Assembly (NCBI GenBank): GCA_038131955.1
Contig: JAYPQK010000013.1
Span: 78,843 to 142,842, forward strand
Direction of reading: 5' to 3'
DNA length: 64,000 bases
Origin: SHAN690 sp038131955
GTDB taxonomy: Bacteria > Bacteroidota > Bacteroidia > Flavobacteriales_G > Salibacteraceae
In this document: in pieces, positions 17,394 through 23,954 of the stretch
Numbering within the stretch: the first letter of the stretch is position 1
Layout: each line of letters opens with the position of its first letter
Notes under the pieces: model-generated
What the model was told of the DNA's origin: nothing
What the model saw: only the letters and a program-made list of their open reading frames with translations
Database searches by the model: none
Translations under genes and position numbers: made by a program

Positions 17394-18113
17394 TCAGCTT
17401 TGTAAATCCCCGCTAAACACCAGAAATACTGCGGGTTTCTTGCCAAAAGATTTTTTCATCTTCTTCCATTCCGAGACCGGTTTGGACACGATCTCTTGGT
17501 CAGGCGCGGTCAAGTTCGCGGCGACGCAAAGTCGGGTTTGAGGACCAAGACCTTTGAGAAGAACCGCCAGCATCTTGTCGTTGCGATACGGAGTCTCGAT
17601 GAAGATGTGCGTAGTATGATTCTGACGGGATTCTTGCTCCATTTCTCGAAGCTGATGCATGAGCGCTCTATCGTCTCGCTCGAGATAGCCATGGAAGGTG
17701 AATCGCTGTCCGTTCATTCCGGAGGCCATCAACGCCAACAAGATGGATGAAGGTCCGATCAAGGGAATCACCTCGATCCCTTTTCTGTGAGCTGCCTCTA
17801 CCAACATTCCACCTGGGTCAGCCACGCCGGGCACACCCGCTTCTGAGAGCAGACCAGTGTCCCTTCCTTCCACACAGGGTTGGAGTAAACGATCATGATC
17901 GTCAATTCCATGCTTATTCAATTCCAGCATCTCAACGGAATCAAAGTGATGGGGATAATCGATCTGCTTGAGAAAATGTCGTGCGGTCTTGGCTCTTTCT
18001 ACAATGAAGCAAGTCAATCGATGGGCAACCTGCATGGTATCATCAGGAAACTGTTGACGTGAATTTCCTTCATGTAACCAGGACGGAATAAGATATAGCC
18101 GCCCCTTGCTCAT
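17394..18113 (-). CDS. SAM-dependent methyltransferase of the tetrapyrrole-methylase (RsmI-like) fold
   Basis: A 239-residue protein of the RsmI/YraL-like superfamily. Hallmarks are GRLYLIPSWLHEG at the start, GLLSEAGVPGVADPGGMLVEAAHRKGIEVIPLIGPSSILLALMASG with the family GxPxxxDPG loop, and the FHGYLERDD and IETPYRND segments. RsmI methylates the 2'-OH of C1402 in 16S rRNA; this shorter paralogue begins differently (no LYVVATPIGNL start) and is the form common in Bacteroidetes whose substrate has not been defined, so I do not assign a gene symbol. It overlaps the preceding phosphatase gene by one base (TGATG). Confidence 0.88.
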   Translation of the reverse strand: MSKGRLYLIPSWLHEGNSRQQFPDDTMQVAHRLTCFIVERAKTARHFLKQIDYPHHFDSVEMLELNKHGIDDHDRLLQPCVEGRDTGLLSEAGVPGVADPGGMLVEAAHRKGIEVIPLIGPSSILLALMASGMNGQRFTFHGYLERDDRALMHQLREMEQESRQNHTTHIFIETPYRNDKMLAVLLKGLGPQTRLCVAANLTAPDQEIVSKPVSEWKKMKKSFGKKPAVFLVFSGDLQS

Positions 18114-18568
18114 CAGCCCAATACCTTTTCAGCAGAGCGTGTCAAGAGGTCATAGACATGCTCGAAACCTTGCTGACCGCCGAAGTATGGATCAGGCACG
18201 GACATATCCTCGCCGGGGTAGAGTTCGTTGAGCATCATCTTGACCTTCTTGCGGTCATCCACATTCCTTGCCAACTTGACCACATTGGCATAGTTCGAGT
18301 CGTCCATCACATAGATCACATCGAATCGATCAAAGTCTTGAACTTTAAACTGCCGGGCGCGAAGATCACTGATGTCGATTCCATGCGACTTTGCCGTCTC
18401 CTGCATTCGTCGATCCGGAGCCTCACCTACGTGCCAGTCGCCCGTCCCCGCCGAGTCGAGTTCGACATCGAGCCCTAACTCCTGGGCATGTCTACGGAAT
18501 GCACCTTCCGCCATAGGTGATCGGCAGATGTTTCCGAGGCAAACGAATAAGATGCGTTTCTTTTCCAT
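18113..18568 (-). CDS. Low-molecular-weight protein-tyrosine phosphatase
   Basis: A 151-residue cytoplasmic phosphatase. The P-loop CxxxxxR with catalytic cysteine is at the N-terminus (VCLGNICRSPMAEG), and the general-acid aspartate is in SVPDPYFGG near residue 120. Start at ATG 18568 (MEKKRILFVCLGN) is the family start; a longer frame from 18592 would run through the dnaA terminator. It dephosphorylates phosphotyrosine, in many bacteria on proteins that control polysaccharide export, though no tyrosine kinase is visible in the window. The next gene, an RsmI-like methylase, starts at its stop codon, so the two are co-translated. Confidence 0.95.
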   Translation of the reverse strand: MEKKRILFVCLGNICRSPMAEGAFRRHAQELGLDVELDSAGTGDWHVGEAPDRRMQETAKSHGIDISDLRARQFKVQDFDRFDVIYVMDDSNYANVVKLARNVDDRKKVKMMLNELYPGEDMSVPDPYFGGQQGFEHVYDLLTRSAEKVLG

Positions 18569-18581
18569 GATGGATACCAAC

Positions 18582-18614
18582 AAAAAACCCAATCGCGAAG
18601 TTCGGATTGGGTTT
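18582..18614 (-). terminator. Rho-independent terminator after dnaA
   Basis: Read on the minus strand, a perfect ten-base stem (plus AAACCCAATC 18585-18594 with GATTGGGTTT 18605-18614) is followed by six T residues. It lies 20 bases after the dnaA stop and just before the phosphatase start. Confidence 0.88.
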
Positions 18615-18633
18615 CAAGGTTTAACCTAAAGGC

Positions 18634-20064
18634 CTATTGAATGGCCATCTTCTTTTCAAGGTCGGTGATGTAGCTTCGGAACTGCTTGTCCGTTTCCATC
18701 AAGTTATTGACCGTCTTACAAGCGTGAAGCACGGTTGCGTGATCCTTACCCCCACAGTGCGCTCCGATGCTAGCAAGGGAAGCTTTCGTCATCTGCTTAG
18801 CAAAGTACATCGCGATCTGACGAGCCTGTACCACTTCACGCTTACGCGTTTTGGACTTCATCAACTCGATCGGAAGGTCGAAGTAATCACACACCACTTT
18901 CTGGATGTAATCGATCGAAACCTCACGCGCTGTATTGCGAACAAACTTGTCGATCATCTGCTTGGCAAGATCCAAGGTGATGTTCTTCTTGTTTAAGGAA
19001 GCCTGAGCGATCAAGGAGATCAACGCACCTTCCAATTCGCGGATATTCGTAGTGATGCTGTACGCCAGGTATTCGATCACCTCTTTTGGCAACTCGATCC
19101 CTTCGATGTACATCTTCTTCTCTAAGATGGCGATGCGCGCTTCCAGGTCAGGAACCTGAAGATCTGCACTCAAGCCCCACTTGAATCGACTCAAGAGGCG
19201 CTGTTCCATGCCCTGCATTTCCACGGGTGGCTTGTCGCTCGTGAGAACGATCTGCTTACCTGTTTGGTGCAAGTGATTGAAGATGGTGAAGAATACGTCT
19301 TGTGTCTTCTCCTTTCCGGCCATGAATTGCACGTCGTCAATGATCAGTACGTCGATCATTTGATAGAAGTGCACAAAGTCATTGGTCGTAGAGTTGCGCA
19401 CCGCATCGATGAATTGATGGGTAAACTTCTCTGAAGAGACATATAATACGGTCTTGTTCGGATGATTCTTCTTGATCTCAATGCCGATCGCATGAGCCAA
19501 GTGTGTTTTACCCAAGCCGACATTGCCATAGATCAAAAGCGGGTTGAAGGATGTTCCTCCTGGCTTCTGAGCTACTGCAAACCCAGCCGAGCGTGCGAGA
19601 CGATTACAATCGCCTTCTACAAAGTTCTCAAAGGAATAGTTCGGATTCAGCTGTGAATCGACCACCACTTTCTTCAGTCCTGGGATGATGAATGGGTTTT
19701 TAATGGTCTTGCTTCCGATATCCAATGGCATGGACACAGAAGGGTTCTTCACCGTGCTGATGTTCGAGGTTGGTATGCGAACGGTGTAAGGTTTTGAAGT
19801 GGTGTAGTTGTTCTCCATTACAATGCTGTACTCAAGACGACCTTCGGAACCCAATTCCTTCTTCACGGTCTTCTTTAATAGGCTGATGTAATGCTCTTCC
19901 AACCACTCATAGAAAAACTGGCTTGGAACCTGAATCGTCAGGGTATTATCCTGCAACTTCACCGGCTCGATAGGCTCGAACCACGTCTTGAAGCTCTGCA
20001 GGCTAACATTGTCTCTAATGACCTCGAGACAACGGTCCCAAACCTCTTCGTGTGGTTTACTCAT
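18634..20064 (-). CDS. dnaA: Chromosomal replication initiator DnaA
   Basis: A 476-residue DnaA, full length. Domain I: VWDRCLEVIRDNVSLQSFKTWFEP. Domain III AAA+: entry ENFVEGDCNRLARSA, Walker A GNVGLGKTH, Walker B VLIIDDVQF, sensor region LSRFKWGL. Domain IV: the helix-turn-helix DnaA signature ASLASIGAHCGGKDHATVLHA. It opens the replication origin as an ATP-bound filament. The linker domain II is short. It is monocistronic, ending in a strong terminator. The upstream 322 bases hold no evident DnaA-box cluster, so the origin need not be here. Confidence 0.98.
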   Translation of the reverse strand: MSKPHEEVWDRCLEVIRDNVSLQSFKTWFEPIEPVKLQDNTLTIQVPSQFFYEWLEEHYISLLKKTVKKELGSEGRLEYSIVMENNYTTSKPYTVRIPTSNISTVKNPSVSMPLDIGSKTIKNPFIIPGLKKVVVDSQLNPNYSFENFVEGDCNRLARSAGFAVAQKPGGTSFNPLLIYGNVGLGKTHLAHAIGIEIKKNHPNKTVLYVSSEKFTHQFIDAVRNSTTNDFVHFYQMIDVLIIDDVQFMAGKEKTQDVFFTIFNHLHQTGKQIVLTSDKPPVEMQGMEQRLLSRFKWGLSADLQVPDLEARIAILEKKMYIEGIELPKEVIEYLAYSITTNIRELEGALISLIAQASLNKKNITLDLAKQMIDKFVRNTAREVSIDYIQKVVCDYFDLPIELMKSKTRKREVVQARQIAMYFAKQMTKASLASIGAHCGGKDHATVLHACKTVNNLMETDKQFRSYITDLEKKMAIQ

Positions 20065-20386
20065 GATAGAAAAAAAGCTATTAGGGTCGCGCAGAATCTA
20101 CTTCGCAACGGTTTATTAAAGTTCTTTAAGGTTGGTGGATTCACGGCTGGGTTGAACCGTGATTCACTGAGCAAATATTGACAAAAAAAAATGAATAAAA
20201 AAACCGACAGGGACTTGATTATTTGAAAAGTTTTACATCTGCCAATATATGAGTTGCAACCCCTAAAATGCCCTATTCATAAGTGGTTGAATGATAGCCT
20301 TGTGACCGCTCTTGATTGAAGTTCACGAAATGAACATCATGTTGTGAATTGCACACTAAGACCCCCAAATACGAAGCTGATTTTAG
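20065..20386. other. Spacer between dnaA and the WYL regulator gene
   Basis: 322 bases with no credible gene. It is A/T-rich with runs of A (20181-20189 and 20197-20203) and T, and contains a small hairpin TCACGG (20141-20146) with CCGTGA (20157-20162). It presumably carries the dnaA promoter, but I cannot find a full TAnnTTTG box at a good distance. Only weak one-off DnaA-box-like words are seen (TGTGAATTG near 20344), so no origin is annotated. Confidence 0.5.
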
Positions 20387-21412
20387 TCACTCCGCATATT
20401 TTTTCAAACAGCTTGTTAACGATGATTTAATATCCGCGATCAGCTCATTCGGAGAAACCACCACTACATCTTCTCCATATCCTAAGATCAGGGTCAGAAG
20501 CTCGATGGTTTTGAGCACGCGGATAGATATTTCCACAGCGCCATCGTCATGCTCTTTAACCACCTTTTGAGAGGCATGAATCGGACGAGACATTATATAA
20601 GGTGTCAATTGAGGCGAAAAACGCAGTCTAACCTCCACCGGATCATCTTGGGTAACCGTGATCCCCATGGCGTGCTTGAAGAAGCTTTGGGTGTCAAAGT
20701 CTGACGATCGCTTAAACAAGCGCTCCATCGGGTAGCATTGCGTAACACGATCCAAGGAGTAAGTACGCCAATTCTGTTTGCTATGCTCAAAGCCGATGAC
20801 ATACCAGCGACCACCGTACTCCTTTAATAGGTAAGGATCCATGGTCACGACCTGATCCTCATCAGCACCAAACTTGCGGTAAGAGAACTTGATCGAAAGG
20901 TCATTCTTTGCCGCCTTGAAGAAATCTCCGAGAAACGTACTTCCGCGATCCGACACTCCTCGTTCAAATTCCAGCACATCATGCTCCGACTGATTGTCAT
21001 CGTAAGAAGAGATCCTCATTCGATCGAGTATCTTATCAATGGCCGAGTCAAATTCACGAAAGAGTGGAATGTCCTTGAACTGAAACAGGGTCTGAGCAGC
21101 TGTTTGAAGTGCATCCAGATCATCATCATTCAAAGGAAGCTCTGTAATGGTATAATCAGGATCCTCATAGAAATACCCACCATTCTCCTTGCTAAACTTG
21201 ATCGGCGCGTAGTAGCCTAGTTCTCCTTCATTGCGCATCGCCCAGATATCCTTGTCGATCGTCGACATGGAGATATGTTCACCATCACTACCATACAAGG
21301 CTTCTTCGCACGTATAACGCAGATCCTCTTTGGAAGGATAGGGTCGCTGCTGGTTACGAATTCGCCGATCGATAATGCGGTAACGAAGGAGGGCGTATTT
21401 ATTAGCTGGCAT
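20387..21412 (-). CDS. WYL-domain transcriptional regulator
   Basis: A 341-residue regulator. The N-terminus (about 1-100) is a winged helix-turn-helix-like region (MPANKYALLRYRIIDRRIR, then ISMSTIDKDIWAMRNEGELGYYAPI). A helical linker follows. The WYL domain occupies about residues 170-250, seen in FSYRKFGADEDQVVTMDPYLLKEYGGRWYVIGFEHSKQNWRTYSLDRVTQ, where GGRWYVIG is the variant of the namesake W-Y-L signature. The C-terminal WCX part follows. WYL domains bind nucleic acid or nucleotide ligands and control varied processes including DNA-damage and defence responses. No defence genes are nearby, and the gene stands alone upstream of the tRNA region. Confidence 0.92.
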   Translation of the reverse strand: MPANKYALLRYRIIDRRIRNQQRPYPSKEDLRYTCEEALYGSDGEHISMSTIDKDIWAMRNEGELGYYAPIKFSKENGGYFYEDPDYTITELPLNDDDLDALQTAAQTLFQFKDIPLFREFDSAIDKILDRMRISSYDDNQSEHDVLEFERGVSDRGSTFLGDFFKAAKNDLSIKFSYRKFGADEDQVVTMDPYLLKEYGGRWYVIGFEHSKQNWRTYSLDRVTQCYPMERLFKRSSDFDTQSFFKHAMGITVTQDDPVEVRLRFSPQLTPYIMSRPIHASQKVVKEHDDGAVEISIRVLKTIELLTLILGYGEDVVVVSPNELIADIKSSLTSCLKKYAE

Positions 21413-21492
21413 GGGCGATTTGCTTACTCAAGATTTACTGGCAAACTTTCGTTTTCTTTTTGAGAATAACAACTATCTTTGCCGCCCCAAAG

Positions 21493-21566
21493 GGCCTCGT
21501 AGCATAACTGAATAGTGCACCAGATTACGGCTCTGGAGGTTCCAGGTTTGAATCCTGGCGAGGTCA
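21493..21566 (+). tRNA. tRNA-Arg (anticodon ACG)
   Basis: A 74-base sequence folds into a complete cloverleaf: acceptor GGCCTCG with CGAGGTC (one G-U pair), D stem GCAT/GTGC, anticodon stem CCAGA/TCTGG with loop TTACGGC, variable loop AGGTT, T stem CCAGG/CCTGG, discriminator A. Anticodon A34 would be deaminated to inosine and read CGU, CGC and CGA. The T loop is TTTGAAT instead of TTCGAAT and the D loop has GA where GG is usual, giving an A19-U56 pair. No CCA is encoded. A strong terminator follows. Confidence 0.93.
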
Positions 21567-21577
21567 CTAAGAGAGCA

Positions 21578-21609
21578 AAGGCTCGTCCGCGCTGCGGACG
21601 AGCCTTTTT
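21578..21609 (+). terminator. Terminator after tRNA-Arg(ACG)
   Basis: A perfect 13-base stem (21578-21590 with 21594-21606, GGCTCGTCC against GGACGAGCC at its core) with a three-base loop runs into TTTTT, 12 bases after the tRNA. Confidence 0.9.
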
Positions 21610-21936
21610 GCATTAGTGGACAAGCGCAAAGCTCGCTTTGCAGCGCGGAACACTGATGCAAAAAGCCAACCACCGCAGGTGGGTGGGACCTTGCTATCGG
21701 AATTCGGAGCTCATTCAGGATCACGAGCGAAGCGAGTACTCCTGTGCAACCTCAACTGCAATCCTATTTTACAGTAGAAGGACACAACAGCCATAAGGCA
21801 CCAGCCTTCTGCAACTAGACCCGAATTCCTAGCACTGAAATCATCCATCAAGCCCAACCAACCCCCTACTCCCTATTCTCTACTCCCTACTCCCAAATCC
21901 TACTCTGCTTACTATATCTACAGCCCCTTAGACATT
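21610..21936. other. Gene-free spacer with palindromic and simple-sequence debris
   Basis: About 330 bases without a credible gene. It contains a hairpin GCAAAG-CTCG-CTTTGC (21626-21641), a GAGCGAAGCGAG imperfect palindrome (21727-21738), and C/T-rich low-complexity repeats such as CTACTCCCTATTCTCTACTCCC (21868-21893). The last 30 bases lie directly before the first tRNA-like copy and may include its promoter. Confidence 0.55.
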
Positions 21937-22000
21937 GGCCCCGTAGTTCAACTGGATAGTCTCGCCACGGCAAGATCGGTTCTGAGAGTTCACAAGCCTT
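21937..22000 (+). pseudogene. Decayed tRNA-Arg-like copy 1 (tandem unit 1)
   Basis: Begins as the 5' part of tRNA-Arg (GGCCCCGTAGTTCAACTGG plus ATAG), then has a 16-base imperfect palindrome TCTCGCCACGGCAAGA (21960-21975) where the tRNA has its anticodon stem, then TCGGTTCTGAGAGTT. T arm and acceptor 3' strand are missing, so it cannot be a working tRNA. The copy starts 157 bases before copy 2. Confidence 0.75.
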
Positions 22001-22093
22001 CCTTATCAGAGTTCCCGCCTAGAACTTTCTCAATTTCCACTTTCCCATTTCCTTCTCATCCCTCCCTACTATACTTGCAGCCCCTTAGAAATT

Positions 22094-22156
22094 GGCCCCG
22101 TAGTTCAACTGGATAGTCTCGCCGCGGCGAGATCGGCTCTGAGGGGTTACAAGCCT
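22094..22156 (+). pseudogene. Decayed tRNA-Arg-like copy 2 (tandem unit 2)
   Basis: Same plan as copy 1: the tRNA-Arg 5' part to GGATAG, then the perfect palindrome TCTCGCCGCGGCGAGA (22117-22132), then TCGGCTCTGAGG and a short remnant (GGTTACAAGCC). No T stem partner or 3' acceptor strand. It starts 154 bases before the intact-looking tRNA at 22248, and the spacers between the units are also similar (CCTTCTCATCCCTCCCTACTA). Confidence 0.78.
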
Positions 22157-22247
22157 CCCTTATAATAGTTCCCGTCAGGAACTTCCTCAATTTCCATTTT
22201 CGCACTTCCTTCTCATCCCTCCCTACTATATTGGCACCTCATTTTTT

Positions 22248-22322
22248 GGCCCCGTAGTTCAACTGAATAGAATATCAGATTTCGGCTCTAGAGGGTTACA
22301 GGTTTGAATCCTGTCGGGGTCA
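22248..22322 (+). tRNA. tRNA-Arg (anticodon TCG) with a flawed anticodon stem
   Basis: A 75-base tRNA-like gene: acceptor GGCCCCG/CGGGGTC, D stem GTTC/GAAT, anticodon loop TTTCGGC (anticodon UCG, reading CGA and CGG), T stem ACAGG/CCTGT, discriminator A. The 3' anticodon strand reads TCTAGAGGGTT where the decayed copies have TCTGAGGGTT, so either a bulged A or a C28-A42 mismatch is present. As in the ACG tRNA, G19-C56 is replaced by A19-U56. A terminator follows. Functional status is uncertain because of the extra base. Confidence 0.8.
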
Positions 22323-22328
22323 CTCACG

Positions 22329-22356
22329 AAAAGGCTCGCACTTGTGCGGGCCTTTT
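22329..22356 (+). terminator. Terminator after tRNA-Arg(TCG)
   Basis: Stem AAAAGGCTCGCAC (22329-22341) pairs with GTGCGGGCCTTTT (22344-22356) with one G-U pair; the loop is very short. It starts seven bases after the tRNA. Confidence 0.82.
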
Positions 22357-22368
22357 CCATTACTAAAT

Positions 22369-22430
22369 GGTACTTCAACTGAATAGTCTCGCCGCGGCGA
22401 GATCGGCTCTGAGGGTTACAGGTTTGAACC
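22369..22430 (+). pseudogene. Decayed tRNA-Arg-like copy 3
   Basis: Starts with a damaged acceptor strand (GGTACTTCAACTGAATAG), contains the same perfect palindrome TCTCGCCGCGGCGAGA (22387-22402), then TCGGCTCTGAGGGTTACAGG and a T-loop-like TTTGAAC. The 3' T stem and acceptor are replaced by a GAGCGAGGGTAGCGAGG tract. Not a functional tRNA. Confidence 0.72.
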
Positions 22431-22712
22431 GAGCGAGGGTAGCGAGGGAGCTCACGACCGAAGGGAGTAATCCTCTTCTAGTGCAGGAAGATTAGTGCAA
22501 CGCCTGTGGCGTCCCTTCGGGAAAAGATTAGTGGGACTTGAGACTCGTCCTATAAGATTGAAGATTAGTGAGAGTCGAAACCCCAAACTTGAAACTTGAA
22601 ACTTCAAACTGCCGACTCCCTATTCAACTACTCCCCAATCAACTGTTCCCCACTCCCCAACCAACTATCCCCTTTATTCCGTTCCTTCGTCTAAAATTGA
22701 AATCACACGTTC
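22431..22712. other. Gene-free low-complexity spacer
   Basis: About 280 bases with degenerate G/A-rich tracts (GAGCGAGGGTAGCGAGGGAG), repeated AGATTAGTG words (22488, 22528, 22563), AACTTGAAACTTGAAACTTC tandem units (22589-22608) and C-rich CTCCCCAATCAACT units. No credible reading frame or RNA gene. It ends at the lipoprotein gene start. Confidence 0.5.
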
Positions 22713-23054
22713 ATGAAGACCATTCGCTTTAGCCTGTACATGATTGCCACAGTCGCTTTGCTTTCCCTCAATAGCTGCGCCCGTCAGTTCAACTCCATCT
22801 GGGTACTCTATAATGAGACCGGCTGTGCAGATCCTTGGCACGCTGCATTCGAAGATGACGATGAAAAGTTCAAAGCGGTTAAAGACTACCTGAAGGACGA
22901 AGACATTCGCGCATATAAGGTGGAGGCTGGTACATCCATTGAACCTGCTATTTGCCAAGCTTGTTTCTGCGAAACAGGAAAGGTCCTTCGCGCCAAGATC
23001 CACGAAGATGATCGATCAGCGGCTGTAGAAGCAGGCTGGTACGTGGAGAAATAA
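22713..23054 (+). CDS. Small predicted lipoprotein, cysteine-containing, unknown function
   Basis: A 113-residue protein with a lipoprotein signal: hydrophobic stretch TVALLSLNSC with the cysteine at about residue 22 as lipidation site, then RQFNSIWVLYNETGCADPW. Four more cysteines follow, one at ETGCADPW and three close together (CQACFC) near residue 87, which could form disulfides or bind metal in the periplasm. The rest is charged and looks like a small alpha/beta domain. No family is recognised. A hairpin follows the stop and separates it from prmA. The start is the first ATG before the signal. Confidence 0.75.
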   Translation: MKTIRFSLYMIATVALLSLNSCARQFNSIWVLYNETGCADPWHAAFEDDDEKFKAVKDYLKDEDIRAYKVEAGTSIEPAICQACFCETGKVLRAKIHEDDRSAAVEAGWYVEK

Positions 23055-23065
23055 TTGTTGAAAAC

Positions 23066-23085
23066 GGGCTCGCATCGGCGAGCCC
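23066..23085 (+). terminator. Hairpin after the small lipoprotein gene
   Basis: Perfect stem GGGCTCGC-ATCG-GCGAGCCC 11 bases after the stop, followed by a mixed T-rich stretch rather than a clean T run. Likely a moderate terminator. It lies upstream of the prmA start chosen here. Confidence 0.65.
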
Positions 23086-23126
23086 TCTCAATCTTTTGTT
23101 CCTACCTTTCAGGAAAACTATTTCCA

Positions 23127-23954
23127 TTGGATTATACGAAGGTTTCTATTCGGCTTTCTGACAAGAACGCCATCGATATCCTAGAGGCAGAATTAGCGGA
23201 GATCGGCTTCGAAAGCTTTACCAGTGAAGGACCCGACCTCAAGGCTTATATACCATCAGATCAATACTCCGAGTCCGAATCCCAAAACATACTTGAAGCT
23301 TATTCCGAGTTGATCGAAAGTCATACTACATCATCGATCGAACACACCAATTGGAACGCCGTCTGGGAGTCATCATACGACCCGGTCTGGGTGGATGAGC
23401 GCATCTTCATCCATGCTCCCTTTCACACACCCTCTCCTGACGCTGAACTCAACATTGAACTTGAGCCCAATATGTCGTTTGGGACCGGCCACCACCCCAC
23501 TACCCATATGATGCTGCGCGCCATGCGCGAATTACCTCTTGAAGGAAAGAAAGTGGTCGACTTCGGAGCAGGCAGCGGAATTCTAGCCATATATGCTGGT
23601 CATCGCGGCGCTCATGGTATAGGTATCGAGATCGACACCAATGCAGCGGATGCAGCAAGAGCCAACCTAGAAAAGAACGGCACCCATAGCTTCGAAATGA
23701 TCACCGGCGACCTCGCTGCTTTGGTCGACGAACGCTTTGACCTTATCTTAGCAAACATCAACCGAAACGTGATCGAAGAGTCATTACCTACCTTCCGCCA
23801 AAGATTGACTCCCCAAGGCTGGCTGCTCTGTGCAGGATTTCTTAATGAAGATGCCGAAGGACTCAAGAACGCCCTCAGGGCGCAAGGGCTAGAGGTAAAG
23901 ACCGAACTTTCGCAAGACGGTTGGACCATGCTTGCCACTCAATTGACACTATGA
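23127..23954 (+). CDS. prmA: Ribosomal protein L11 methyltransferase PrmA
   Basis: A 275-residue class I SAM methyltransferase that trimethylates ribosomal protein L11. The N-terminal L11-binding domain begins DYTKVSIRLSDKNAIDILEAELAEIGFESF, and the SAM domain shows MSFGTGHHPTTHMMLRAM, the glycine-rich VVDFGAGSGILAIYAGHRGA and the NPPY-like LANINRNV. I start at TTG 23127, which yields the family N-terminus; the frame is open back to 23055, but that part covers a hairpin and has no family similarity. The next gene overlaps the stop by four bases (ATGA). Very secure family call; the TTG start is inference. Confidence 0.93.
   Translation: MDYTKVSIRLSDKNAIDILEAELAEIGFESFTSEGPDLKAYIPSDQYSESESQNILEAYSELIESHTTSSIEHTNWNAVWESSYDPVWVDERIFIHAPFHTPSPDAELNIELEPNMSFGTGHHPTTHMMLRAMRELPLEGKKVVDFGAGSGILAIYAGHRGAHGIGIEIDTNAADAARANLEKNGTHSFEMITGDLAALVDERFDLILANINRNVIEESLPTFRQRLTPQGWLLCAGFLNEDAEGLKNALRAQGLEVKTELSQDGWTMLATQLTL

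Noticed and set aside
20065..20386. Replication origin next to dnaA
   Set aside because: No cluster of TTATNCACA-like boxes; single weak words only. In Bacteroidetes the origin is often away from dnaA.
21473..21724. Minus-strand frame of 83 codons over the tRNA-Arg(ACG) gene
   Set aside because: Crosses a full tRNA and its terminator, so it is not a gene.
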